Positions 19,418 through 27,340 of a stretch of DNA of 64,000 bases are shown here, piece after piece. The DNA lies in contig NZ_JAMKCQ010000001.1 in the NCBI RefSeq assembly GCF_024169515.1, positions 1,426,001 through 1,490,000 of the forward strand. Direction: 5' to 3'. This DNA comes from Erwinia aphidicola (lineage in GTDB: Bacteria; Pseudomonadota; Gammaproteobacteria; Enterobacterales; Enterobacteriaceae). A program made the translations under genes and the position numbers. The notes beneath the pieces are model-generated. The model was not told where the DNA came from, did no database searches, and saw only the letters and a program-made list of their open reading frames with translations. Positions within the stretch are counted from its first letter, which is position 1. Every line of letters starts with the position of its first letter.

Positions 19418-20263
19418 CTAGCCAGGAAAGCGTAATGAGCGGATAAACTCTCCGGGAGTGACGCCCATCGAATTTTTGAAATGACGGGTGAAATGGCTCT
19501 GATCGGAGAAACCACAGCGTGCCGCAACAGCGGGGATCGTCTCACCCTTAACCAACAGCTCACGCGCTTTTCGAAGTCTGGCCTGGATTAACCAGCCATG
19601 CGGAGGCATTCCCACAACCTGCTTAAACTGGCGCAGAAAATGCCAGGGACTAAGCTGCACAAGATCTGAAAGCTGTTTCAACGACCAGTTTTGCTCCGGG
19701 CAGGCAGTCATCAGGTCCTTGACCTGAAGGATCATCGATTTTGCGCAGGGTAACTGACCTGGAGACGTGGGCGTACGGCTGTAGCGCATGATCAGCCAGC
19801 AGACGGCCGTGAGTAGTAATGACTCTTTCAGCAGACTATTGCCCGCAACAGGCAACATATTAAAGACGAGTTGTAGCTGGGCGGACAACCCGGGATCGTG
19901 CACTACCGCATCAGGAAACCACGGAATGATCCCTTGCTCATGCCTCAGATCGCCAGTGATCTGGCGCAGCAGTTCGGGGTGAGGATATATTGCCCGATAT
20001 GCCCAGCCATTCTCGACTTCAGCACATCCCGTATGCACTTCATCGGCATTGACCAGAATGATATCGCCTGTGGGTGCAACGTGCTCCCCTCCCCCACGCC
20101 AGAAGCGTTGGGCGCCTTCTTCGATCACGCCGATACAGAACGTTTCATGTACGTGTCGCGGAAAGCGCCGACGATAGTACCTGGCTTCAAGCATATCGAG
20201 ACCATCAAATTCATCCAGATGATGCATTGTGGCCTGCTCTTTTGGCTCTTTCTCCTCCACCAT
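19418..20263 (-). CDS. AraC-family transcriptional regulator of the AzlCD-desaturase cassette
   Basis: The 281-residue protein has an N-terminal AraC-binding cupin domain (RRFPRHVHETFCIGVIEEG, residues 33-50) and a C-terminal double HTH. Helix signatures include LVQLSPWHFLRQFKQVVGMPPHGWLIQARLRKAR and AARCGFSDQSHFTRHFKNSMGVTPGEF. ATG 20263 follows GGGAG. It lies upstream of and in the same direction as azlC, 97 bp away. AraC regulators next to AzlCD genes are common and usually sense the exported compound; this is inferred here. Confidence 0.85.
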   Translation of the reverse strand: MVEEKEPKEQATMHHLDEFDGLDMLEARYYRRRFPRHVHETFCIGVIEEGAQRFWRGGGEHVAPTGDIILVNADEVHTGCAEVENGWAYRAIYPHPELLRQITGDLRHEQGIIPWFPDAVVHDPGLSAQLQLVFNMLPVAGNSLLKESLLLTAVCWLIMRYSRTPTSPGQLPCAKSMILQVKDLMTACPEQNWSLKQLSDLVQLSPWHFLRQFKQVVGMPPHGWLIQARLRKARELLVKGETIPAVAARCGFSDQSHFTRHFKNSMGVTPGEFIRSLRFPG

Positions 20264-20374
20264 ACGTTCTTACTCCCTGTCAGAACCTGGAACAAAATTG
20301 CTGATAGTTGAAAAATATTTATGTTTTATTTTAGGCAGTATCGCACCGCAAAGCCAGCACGACACAAACGCCAT

Positions 20375-20406
20375 ACAAACAAAAACACCGCCTGACAGGC
20401 GGTGTT
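20375..20406 (-). terminator. Rho-independent terminator of rpoH
   Basis: A perfect stem, AACACCGCC/GGCGGTGTT, encloses a TGACA loop (20384-20406). The minus strand continues with TTTTGTTTG. It lies 37 bp after the rpoH stop. Confidence 0.88.
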
Positions 20407-20442
20407 GATCAATGTGCTGAAGAAAATACTGAACGACTGCGG

Positions 20443-21297
20443 TTACGCTTCGATAGCCAGACGCAATTTCTTCATCGCGTTCTTTTCCAGCTGGCGCACG
20501 CGCTCGGCGGAAACGCCATACTGGTCAGCCAGCTCCTGCAGCGTGGTTTTGTTATCATCGTCCAGCCAGCGGGCGCGGATGATGTGCTGGCTACGTTCAT
20601 CCAGCCCCTGCATCGCATCGCTCAGCTTATCGGCGGCGTGATCTTCCCAGTTATCCTCTTCAATGCCGTTAGCAAAGTCAGAAGATTTATCCTGCAGATA
20701 AAGCATTGGCGCCATGGAGCGGCCTTCGCCTTCGTCATCCGGCGTTGGGTCAAAGGTCATGTCCTGGGCCGCCATACGCGACTCCATTTCACGCACGTCT
20801 TTACTGCTGACGCCCAGCTCACGCGCCACCATTTCCACTTCGTCCTGGTTAAACCAGCCTAAACGCTGCTTGGTTTTACGCAGGTTAAAGAACAGCTTAC
20901 GCTGTGCTTTGGTGGTGGCGACTTTCACGATGCGCCAGTTACGCAGCACGTACTCGTGAATTTCGGCTTTGATCCAGTGAACGGCGAATGACACCAGGCG
21001 CACACCCACTTCCGGGTTGAAACGGCGCACGGCTTTCATCAGGCCGATGTTACCTTCCTGAATAAGGTCTGCCTGCGGCAGTCCGTAACCGGAATAGTTA
21101 CGAGCGACATGAACAACAAAGCGCAGGTGAGACAGGATCAGCGTTTTTGCTGCTTCCAGATCGCCCTGGTAATGCAGCCGTTCAGCCAACGCTTTTTCCT
21201 CTTCTGCCGTCAGCATAGGCCAGGCATTAGCCGCCCGGATGTAAGAATCCAGGTTGCCTAAAGGAGCAATAGCTAAAGTTTGCATATCTTTGGTCAT
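20443..21297 (-). CDS. rpoH: RNA polymerase sigma factor sigma-32 (heat shock)
   Basis: The 284-residue protein matches E. coli RpoH throughout. The RpoH box [17 protein letters not shown] is present at about residues 132-148. Region 2 ([59 protein letters not shown]) and the region 4 HTH ([27 protein letters not shown]) are intact. It directs RNA polymerase to heat-shock promoters. AGAGAGGG precedes ATG 21297. In E. coli the first part of the message forms an RNA thermometer; the conserved 5' coding sequence would allow one here but it was not folded. Confidence 0.98.
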   Translation of the reverse strand: MTKDMQTLAIAPLGNLDSYIRAANAWPMLTAEEEKALAERLHYQGDLEAAKTLILSHLRFVVHVARNYSGYGLPQADLIQEGNIGLMKAVRRFNPEVGVRLVSFAVHWIKAEIHEYVLRNWRIVKVATTKAQRKLFFNLRKTKQRLGWFNQDEVEMVARELGVSSKDVREMESRMAAQDMTFDPTPDDEGEGRSMAPMLYLQDKSSDFANGIEEDNWEDHAADKLSDAMQGLDERSQHIIRARWLDDDNKTTLQELADQYGVSAERVRQLEKNAMKKLRLAIEA

Positions 21298-21588
21298 TCA
21301 AACCCTCTCTGTGTTAAGCAAATTACCGCGTCATTCCGTGAACCGCCCATAAGACTACGTGAACGGACAGCAGAAGCAAACGCAATCTGTGCTAACGATG
21401 TTACCGATTACTGATTAAGACGCTAAAGTTATCCACAAGTTCAATTCAGGCAGTGGATATTTTACAAACAGCATGCTGTGCGGACAAGAGGCCAGAATTG
21501 CAGGGGGAAGTGACAGTTTGATGAACTTCCTCTGCGGCTAACGTTCACGCAGCAGAGGAAGATTATATCAAAAAAACGTGTACATGGG

Positions 21589-22578
21589 TTACTGCGGCGT
21601 AAATCGACGTAAATGTTGCACCGTGGCCAGCCACGCGGCTATCCAGCCAATCATCGCGGCAATCAACAGCAGCAGCAGGCTCTCATCCCACGCCAGGCCA
21701 TGCAGCGCGAAGGTGGTGCCAAACACCGAAGCCACCTGCGTCACCACCGATTCAAGACGCAGCACCAGCACCTGCGACAGCACCAGCGACAGCAGCGCAC
21801 CGGCAAAGCCGAGCATCGCGCCGCCGTACAGGAACGGCCGCAGGATAAAGCCGTCGGTGGCGCCGATCAGCTTCTGCACGTTGATAGTGTCGCGCCGCGC
21901 AAAGATGCTCAGGCGCACGCTGTTACCGATCACCAGGAACACCGCGATAATCATCAGGACGCCAATCATCGCTGCCACCTGGCCTACCAGCCCGGTCAGC
22001 GCCGCAAGGCGGGCAAACCAGCTGTCATCCATCTTCACTTCATCAATGCCCTGCACTTTCGACACGCGGTCGCGCAGGCTGTTCATGGTGTCGGAATTCT
22101 GGAAATTGAGCTTCGGTGTGATAATCGCCACCGCCGGCAGCGGGTTCTGCTCCAGCATATCCATCGCGCCGCCAAAGCCGGACCAGTTACGGAACTCGCC
22201 CTGCGCCTCTTCACGCGACAGATAGTTAACTTTTTCCACGCCCTCTTCTTTCTTCAGCTGCGCGACCACGCTTTCGGCGGCGTCGTCATCCAGCGTTTTG
22301 CTGAGGTAAACCGTCAGCTGCGGGGCCGGGTACCACTGCTCTGCGGCCTGGCTGACGTTCTTCCAGACCATGTAGCAGACGCTCGGCAGCGTCAGAGAGA
22401 TAGCGATAACCATCACCGTCAGCAGCGTCGCCAGCGGCTGGCGCCACATATCAGACAGCGAACCGTGCATCGCATAGCGCCACTGCTCCTGCCAGCCGCC
22501 CTTCAGCGCTTTGCTTTTTGACGGCTGCTTCTGCTTCACCGCTTTGGCTGCCGCCGGGCGCGGATTACGTTTATTCAC
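21589..22578 (-). CDS. ftsX: Cell-division protein FtsX
   Basis: GTG 22578 is preferred: it gives MNKRNPRP, in line with the E. coli MNKRD start, and is 7 bp from GGAGGT. A GTG one codon earlier is also possible. The 329-residue protein has a basic N-terminal tail, four membrane segments and an extracytoplasmic loop after the first. It is the membrane part of the FtsEX complex that activates septal murein hydrolases through EnvC. It overlaps the ftsE end by 8 bp and is the last gene of ftsYEX. Confidence 0.97.
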   Translation of the reverse strand: MNKRNPRPAAAKAVKQKQPSKSKALKGGWQEQWRYAMHGSLSDMWRQPLATLLTVMVIAISLTLPSVCYMVWKNVSQAAEQWYPAPQLTVYLSKTLDDDAAESVVAQLKKEEGVEKVNYLSREEAQGEFRNWSGFGGAMDMLEQNPLPAVAIITPKLNFQNSDTMNSLRDRVSKVQGIDEVKMDDSWFARLAALTGLVGQVAAMIGVLMIIAVFLVIGNSVRLSIFARRDTINVQKLIGATDGFILRPFLYGGAMLGFAGALLSLVLSQVLVLRLESVVTQVASVFGTTFALHGLAWDESLLLLLIAAMIGWIAAWLATVQHLRRFTPQ

Positions 22579-23239
22579 CACGATGACCTCCGTGCAGACG
22601 TCCCTGGTTGAGCGTCATCAGTCGATAGTTACGGCTGCCGATCAGCCCCATATCATGGGTCGCCATCAGCACGGTAACGCCGACGCGGTTAAACTCTTCG
22701 AACAGGCGCAGAATGCCTGCCGACAGCGCTTCATCAAGGTTACCGGTCGGTTCATCCGCCAGCAGCACCGCCGGTTTGTTCACCACCGCACGGGCAATGC
22801 CCACGCGCTGCTGCTCACCGCCGGACAGCTGGATAGGAAAACTTTTCGCTTTGTCGAGCAGGCCCACTTTATCCAGCGCGGCCGACACGCGGCGGCGGAT
22901 ATCTTCCCCGCTCGCCCCGGCGATGATCAGCGGGATAGCCACATTGTCATACACTGAGCGGTCCATCAGCAGATGGTGATCCTGGAAGATCATCCCGATC
23001 TGGCGGCGCAAAAACGGCACTTCACGGCTTTTCAGACGGCTGATGTCGTGGCCGCCAAACCAGATATGCCCGGCGCTCGGGCGCTCAATGCCACAGATCA
23101 GCTTCAGCAAGGTACTTTTACCTGCCCCGGAATGTCCGGTCAGAAACGCCATTTCACCGGGACGCAGATGAAAATCTACCCCCTGCAGCGCTTGCCGACC
23201 GCCGAGATAAGCCTTACTGACTTGTTCAAAGCGAATCAT
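22571..23239 (-). CDS. ftsE: Cell-division ATP-binding protein FtsE
   Basis: The 222-residue ABC ATPase has Walker [10 protein letters not shown] near residues 36-44, the signature [14 protein letters not shown] and Walker [13 protein letters not shown]. It pairs with FtsX. It begins 5 bp after the ftsY stop. Confidence 0.97.
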   Translation of the reverse strand: MIRFEQVSKAYLGGRQALQGVDFHLRPGEMAFLTGHSGAGKSTLLKLICGIERPSAGHIWFGGHDISRLKSREVPFLRRQIGMIFQDHHLLMDRSVYDNVAIPLIIAGASGEDIRRRVSAALDKVGLLDKAKSFPIQLSGGEQQRVGIARAVVNKPAVLLADEPTGNLDEALSAGILRLFEEFNRVGVTVLMATHDMGLIGSRNYRLMTLNQGRLHGGHRGE

Positions 23240-23244
23240 CCTAA

Positions 23245-24711
23245 TTAGTCCTCTCGGGCAAAAAGTGCCTCAATAAAATCGTCAGCCTTAAACGATCGCA
23301 AATCTTCAATACCTTCGCCAACGCCGATATAGCGAATAGGAATGTTGAACTGGTCCGCCACCGAGAAGATCACGCCACCTTTCGCCGTACCGTCCAGCTT
23401 GGTGAGGGTGATCCCGGTCAGGCCCACAGCCTCGTGGAACAGTTTAGTCTGGCTGATAGCATTCTGGCCGGTGCTGGCATCAATCGTCAGCATCACCTCG
23501 TGCGGCGCCTGGTCGTCGAGCTTCTTCATCACGCGGGTGATTTTTTTCAGCTCTTCCATCAGGTGCGCTTTATTCTGCAAACGCCCGGCGGTATCGGCGA
23601 TCAGCACGTCCACGTGGCGCGCTTTGGCGGCCTGGATGGCATCAAAAATCACCGACGCGGAATCCGCACCGGTATGCTGCGCGACCACCGGAATATTGTT
23701 GCGCTGGCCCCACACCTGCAGCTGTTCAACCGCTGCGGCGCGGAAAGTGTCGCCCGCCGCCAGCATCACCGACTTCCCTTCGGCCTGGAACTGACGCGCC
23801 AGCTTGCCGATGGTGGTGGTTTTACCCACGCCGTTCACGCCAACCATCAGGATAACAAACGGGGTTTTACCGCTCACATCCAGTGGCTGTTCCACTTTAG
23901 AGAGGATGGCGGCCATATCGGTTTTCAGCAGGCCGTACAGCGCTTCGGCATCGCGCAGCTCTTTGCGGCTGGCCTGAGCGGTGAGGTTGCTGATAATACG
24001 GCGGGTGGTTTCCATCCCGACGTCGGCAATCAGCAGCTGCTCTTCCAGCTCTTCAAACAGGTCGTCGTCAATTTTCTTACCGCGGAACAGGCTGATAAAG
24101 CCGGAACCGAGGTTTTGACGGGTCTTCACCAGGCTGCGCTTCAGGCGGGCAAAGAAGCCCTCTTTACCTGGGCGCTCCTGCTCGACCACCGCCGCTGCAA
24201 CCTCTTCAGCTTCTTCAGGCTCTTCAGCCTCTTCAGCGCTCTCTTCGATGATTTCGGCGGCCAGCGCTGCGTCAACCGACTCCGCTGCCAGCGCGGCGGC
24301 TTCAAGCGACGCGTCGTCAATCACCTCTTCTTCAGCGGCAATCTCTTCCGGCAGGATCTCTTCTTCTACAGCGGTAATCACCTCGGGTTCTGGGGTCACC
24401 ACGACAGGCTCAGGTTCAGCCGCTACCGGTGCTGCAACCACACGCGCTTCTTCCGCCTGCTGTTCCGCCACGCTCTGCGTGACCGCCACAATCTCTTCTG
24501 CCACTTTTTCAGGGGCAGGTTCCGGCTCGGCTAGCGATGTTGATGGCGCGTCAGAGGCAGGGGTTGCTTCAGCAGCCGGTGTGTCTTTAGCAACGGGGGT
24601 ATCGGCAGAGGGCTGCTGTTCTAACGTTTCTTTTACCTCTTCCTCAGGCGCTTTCTCGTCACGCCCCAGGCCCAGCCAGGAAAAAAAGCCACGTTTTTTA
24701 TTCTTTGCCAT
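23245..24711 (-). CDS. ftsY: Signal recognition particle receptor FtsY
   Basis: ATG 24711 gives MAKNKKRGFFSWLGLG, the conserved lipid-binding N-terminus; a longer in-frame start at 24852 falls inside a repeat and is rejected. The 488-residue protein has an acidic A domain of Glu, Ala and Val (about 20-190), then the N domain (KEGFFARLKRSLVKTRQNLGSGF) and the G domain with GVNGVGKTTTIGKLA, DTFRAAAVEQL, DTAGR and TKLDGTAKGG. It docks ribosome-SRP complexes at the inner membrane and is a GTPase. It is the first gene of ftsYEX. Confidence 0.97.
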   Translation of the reverse strand: MAKNKKRGFFSWLGLGRDEKAPEEEVKETLEQQPSADTPVAKDTPAAEATPASDAPSTSLAEPEPAPEKVAEEIVAVTQSVAEQQAEEARVVAAPVAAEPEPVVVTPEPEVITAVEEEILPEEIAAEEEVIDDASLEAAALAAESVDAALAAEIIEESAEEAEEPEEAEEVAAAVVEQERPGKEGFFARLKRSLVKTRQNLGSGFISLFRGKKIDDDLFEELEEQLLIADVGMETTRRIISNLTAQASRKELRDAEALYGLLKTDMAAILSKVEQPLDVSGKTPFVILMVGVNGVGKTTTIGKLARQFQAEGKSVMLAAGDTFRAAAVEQLQVWGQRNNIPVVAQHTGADSASVIFDAIQAAKARHVDVLIADTAGRLQNKAHLMEELKKITRVMKKLDDQAPHEVMLTIDASTGQNAISQTKLFHEAVGLTGITLTKLDGTAKGGVIFSVADQFNIPIRYIGVGEGIEDLRSFKADDFIEALFARED

Positions 24712-25144
24712 GTTGCAACCACACTCCTCGTGGGGAAAACCATTCTGGTGTATAAAGAGACTTACAGGCTGTGTCCGCAATTGTGCGTGAGCCCCGCTGG
24801 CGGTCAAATTCGCTTGTAGCAAGGCGAGAGTCGCGCCATTGGGTAAACCCAATCAGCGGCGAACAACGCGGTTACAAGCGAATTTGGCCCCAGCCCTGCG
24901 GGTCGCGCTCCAAAAATTCGTTCCCCGCGTTGTCAGGTTTGGCCATAGTTTACTATGGCCTGCACCCTCCGCCTTGATAACGAAATTTTGGCGCTGCGAC
25001 GGGGCCACGACCAATTACGGGACACAGCCTGATTAATCCCTTAGTCTAACACTTTCTGCAGAGAGCATCACAGCACCCTTTTTACGTTTCCTCCGCCCGG
25101 TTAGCCCGTTAAACTGTGCAACAAATTATTAAGAGTTCAGTGAG
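24712..25144. other. Divergent promoter region ftsY / rsmD
   Basis: The 433-bp spacer holds the promoters of ftsY (minus) and rsmD (plus). Most of it, 24765-25031, is the palindromic element listed separately. About 50 bp remain on the ftsY side and 113 bp on the rsmD side. No other gene is seen. Confidence 0.6.
24765..25031. mobile_element. MITE-like palindromic element between ftsY and rsmD
   Basis: The ends are near-perfect inverted repeats: CAGGCTGTGTCCGCAATTG at 24765 and CAATTACGGGACACAGCCTG at 25012. Inside, two further inverted pairs are visible: AAATTCGCTTGTA with TACAAGCGAATTT, and CCAAAAATTCGTT with AACGAAATTTTGG. About 267 bp long, it has no transposase. The structure fits a non-autonomous element. 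A target duplication was not evident. Confidence 0.65.
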
Positions 25145-25750
25145 ATGACAAAGAAACCCCGCAGCGGCGCAGCCGGGCAAATACGTATCATTGGCGGCCT
25201 TTGGCGCGGCCGTAAGCTGCCGGTCCCGGACAGCGAAGGGCTGCGCCCGACCACCGACCGCGTGCGCGAAACCCTGTTTAACTGGCTGGCGGCCGATATT
25301 CAGCAGGCCAAGTGCCTCGACTGCTTCGCCGGAAGCGGTGCTCTCGGGCTGGAAGCGCTGTCGCGTCATGCGGGCAGCGCCACCCTGCTGGAGCTGGAGC
25401 GCCCGGTGGCGCAGCAGCTGGAAAAAAATCTCGCCACGCTGGGGGCAAAGAACGCGCGCGTCGTGAACACTAACACGTTGCAGTTCCTTGCCCAGAAAGG
25501 GGAGCCACATCAGCTGGTGTTTATCGACCCGCCGTTTCGCAAGGGATTACTGGAGCAGACCAGCACGCTGCTGGAAAGCAACGGCTGGCTGAGCGATGAT
25601 GCGCTGGTGTATGTTGAGAGCGAAGTGGAACACGGCCTGCCGCCAGTGCCGGTAAACTGGCAGCTGCACCGGGAAAAAATTGCCGGGCAGGTGGCTTACC
25701 GCCTGTATATTCGCCACGCTCATGATAAGGAAACGTCAAATGTTGATTAA
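25145..25750 (+). CDS. rsmD: 16S rRNA (guanine(966)-N(2))-methyltransferase
   Basis: The 201-residue enzyme is a Rossmann-fold SAM methyltransferase: the SAM motif is CLDCFAGSGALGLEALSR (residues 58-75) and the catalytic motif is DPPFRKGLLEQT (about 129). It methylates G966 of 16S rRNA. The N-terminal IRIIGGLWRGRKLPVPDSEGLRPTTDRVRETLFNWL block is family-typical. It faces away from ftsY as in E. coli, and yhhL starts inside its last codons. Confidence 0.96.
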   Translation: MTKKPRSGAAGQIRIIGGLWRGRKLPVPDSEGLRPTTDRVRETLFNWLAADIQQAKCLDCFAGSGALGLEALSRHAGSATLLELERPVAQQLEKNLATLGAKNARVVNTNTLQFLAQKGEPHQLVFIDPPFRKGLLEQTSTLLESNGWLSDDALVYVESEVEHGLPPVPVNWQLHREKIAGQVAYRLYIRHAHDKETSNVD

Positions 25751-26009
25751 TGCTGGCCGCGTACTGATGCTGTTCGTCTGGGCATTTTTACTGCTCAACC
25801 TGGTTCACCCTTTTCCCAAACCGCTGACGTACTTCGTCAACGTCGCGCTGTTTTTCATGGTGATCATGCACGGGCTACAGCTGGTGCTGATGCGCTCAAC
25901 CCAGCCACCCGGCGCGGAAAAGCTCAGCGGCGTAACCCAGGCCAAAGTGTTTTTCTTTGGCGTGTTCGAACTGCTGGCGTGGCAAAAGAAGAATTATCCG
26001 AAGCAGTAA
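25740..26009 (+). CDS. yhhL: DUF1145 membrane protein YhhL
   Basis: ATG 25740 lies inside the rsmD tail (11-bp overlap) and gives an 89-residue protein, the E. coli YhhL length. It has two hydrophobic segments separated by HPFPKPL, then a third hydrophobic stretch near the C-terminus (VFFFGVFELLAW). The function is unknown; it is probably an inner-membrane protein translated together with rsmD. Confidence 0.9.
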   Translation: MLINAGRVLMLFVWAFLLLNLVHPFPKPLTYFVNVALFFMVIMHGLQLVLMRSTQPPGAEKLSGVTQAKVFFFGVFELLAWQKKNYPKQ

Positions 26010-26028
26010 GTGCCGACCCTGGCTTAAA

Positions 26029-26146
26029 AGCATCAACGCACGACGCTGAGACAAGGCGAAACAAGCCGAAAAAGCGGAGTTTACACAACGTAAATGCGCA
26101 TTTTTCGGCGCAGTTTTAACGCCGTATCAGCGAGAGGCGTTGGTGC
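26029..26146. repeat. 118-bp imperfect palindrome overlapping the 3' end of yhhM
   Basis: The ends AGCATCAACGC (26029) and GCGTTGGTGCT (26136-26146) are inverted repeats. The body is also palindromic, with arms CGCTGAGAC / GTATCAGCG and GCCGAAAAA / TTTTTCGGC round a central TTTAC/GTAAA hairpin. The right end lies in the last codons of yhhM. It resembles ERIC-type elements in size and shape, though not in sequence. Confidence 0.65.
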
Positions 26147-26486
26147 TGAACGAAACGAATCGTGTGCCTTTGACCTTCAGCTCTCCCTTCACGCCCTTAT
26201 CAATCTGATGATAATCGCCGGCGTTCAGCTCCAGCTTGAAATCCCCTGCGCCATTGAGCGGATGAAACCACGCCTCGTAGCGCATATCCTCCACCGGAAT
26301 ATTTTCACGCTGGCGCGAGCGGCGGTTCGGCGCCGGAAATTCGCGTTTGGTTTTCACTTCCACAATCAGGCTGCGCACCGGCGAAGCATCGTTAACCGCG
26401 ACTTCACGCCGCTGTTTGATAAACTGACGCGTGGCTAAGATGGCAATAATGGCCAGCACGATAAAAAAGATCAGAGGTGGCTTCAT
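26127..26486 (-). CDS. yhhM: DUF2500 protein YhhM
   Basis: The 119-residue protein has an N-terminal membrane anchor (LIFFIVLAIIAILATRQFI), then a soluble domain with NRRSRQ, MRYEAWFHP and GTRFVSF, all shared with E. coli YhhM. The last residues (STNASR and stop) are encoded within a palindromic repeat and differ from E. coli. The function is unknown. Confidence 0.9.
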   Translation of the reverse strand: MKPPLIFFIVLAIIAILATRQFIKQRREVAVNDASPVRSLIVEVKTKREFPAPNRRSRQRENIPVEDMRYEAWFHPLNGAGDFKLELNAGDYHQIDKGVKGELKVKGTRFVSFSTNASR

Positions 26487-26620
26487 GTTTTGTTCATCCT
26501 CCTGGAGGGAAAGTCGGCAGTGCGGCTAAGCATACAACCGGAGCCCTCTCATTGTCACATCGCGCCCGCGTAACCTAAACTGATTGCCAGTTGTGAAGTT
26601 TTTAATCTAAGGATAACAAT

Positions 26621-27247
26621 ATGATTTGGTCTTTCCTTGCGGTTCTTTTTTCCGGCTGGCTGTATGTCGACGCCTCTTACCGCGGCCCGCAGTGGCAGCG
26701 CTGGGTGTTTAAGCCCGTCACCCTACTACTGCTGCTGGCGTGGGCCTGGCAGGCGCCGGTACTGAAAACCACGGACTATCTGATCCTGCTTGGCCTGCTG
26801 GCGACGCTGATCGGTGATGCCCTGACGCTGCTGCCCAATAAGCGCATGCTGTACGCCATTGGCGCATTTTTCCTCTCGCATCTGCTGTATACCCTGTGCT
26901 TCGCCAGCCAGATGACGCTGAGCTTCTTCTGGCCGATCCCGCTCACTTTGCTGATTATCGGTGCGGCGCTGATCGCCACCGTGTGGAGCAGGCTGGAGGA
27001 GCTGCGCTGGCCCATCTGCACCTTTATCGGCATGACGATACTGATGGTGTGGCTGGCAGCAGAGCAGTATTTCTTCCGCCCGACCGATTACAGCTTTACC
27101 CTGGTCGCCGGTGCCGGACTGCTGCTGTTAGCCAATATTGTCTGGTTAATCAGCCACTACCGTCGCCGCTTTAACGCCGACCGGGCGATTGTTGCCGCCT
27201 GCTACTTTGCCGGTCACTTTATGATCGTGCGCTCCCTGTGGCTGTAA
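26621..27247 (+). CDS. yhhN: YhhN-family membrane protein (TMEM86/lysoplasmalogenase family)
   Basis: The 208-residue protein has about eight hydrophobic segments. GDALTLLP near residue 65 and [13 protein letters not shown] at the end are conserved in E. coli YhhN. Animal TMEM86 relatives hydrolyse lysoplasmalogen; the bacterial activity is not certain. It lies between yhhM and zntA as in E. coli. Confidence 0.92.
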   Translation: MIWSFLAVLFSGWLYVDASYRGPQWQRWVFKPVTLLLLLAWAWQAPVLKTTDYLILLGLLATLIGDALTLLPNKRMLYAIGAFFLSHLLYTLCFASQMTLSFFWPIPLTLLIIGAALIATVWSRLEELRWPICTFIGMTILMVWLAAEQYFFRPTDYSFTLVAGAGLLLLANIVWLISHYRRRFNADRAIVAACYFAGHFMIVRSLWL

Positions 27248-27260
27248 GCTGAGTTGACGC

Positions 27261-27292
27261 TTGACTCTGGAGTGGACTCCAGAGTGTAAGAT
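27261..27292 (+). promoter_or_regulatory. ZntR-type (MerR-family) promoter of zntA
   Basis: The -35 element TTGACT (27261-27266) and -10 element TAAGAT (27287-27292) are 20 bp apart, the long spacer typical of MerR-family activation. Between them lies an inverted repeat, ACTCTGGAGT/ACTCCAGAGT. It is close to the E. coli zntA operator. A GGCGGGC/GCCCGCC hairpin (27301-27320) follows in the leader. Confidence 0.9.
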
Positions 27293-27340
27293 GGGTGACT
27301 GGCGGGCACTGAAGCCCGCCGTCACCGGTCAGGAGGCGTT

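Noticed and set aside
24712..24852. N-terminal extension of ftsY
   Set aside because: The extra residues fall in the palindromic element. The conserved MAKNKKRGFFSWLG start at 24711 fits the known protein.
24771..25036. Small open frames in the ftsY-rsmD spacer
   Set aside because: They lie within the MITE-like palindrome and have no support as genes.
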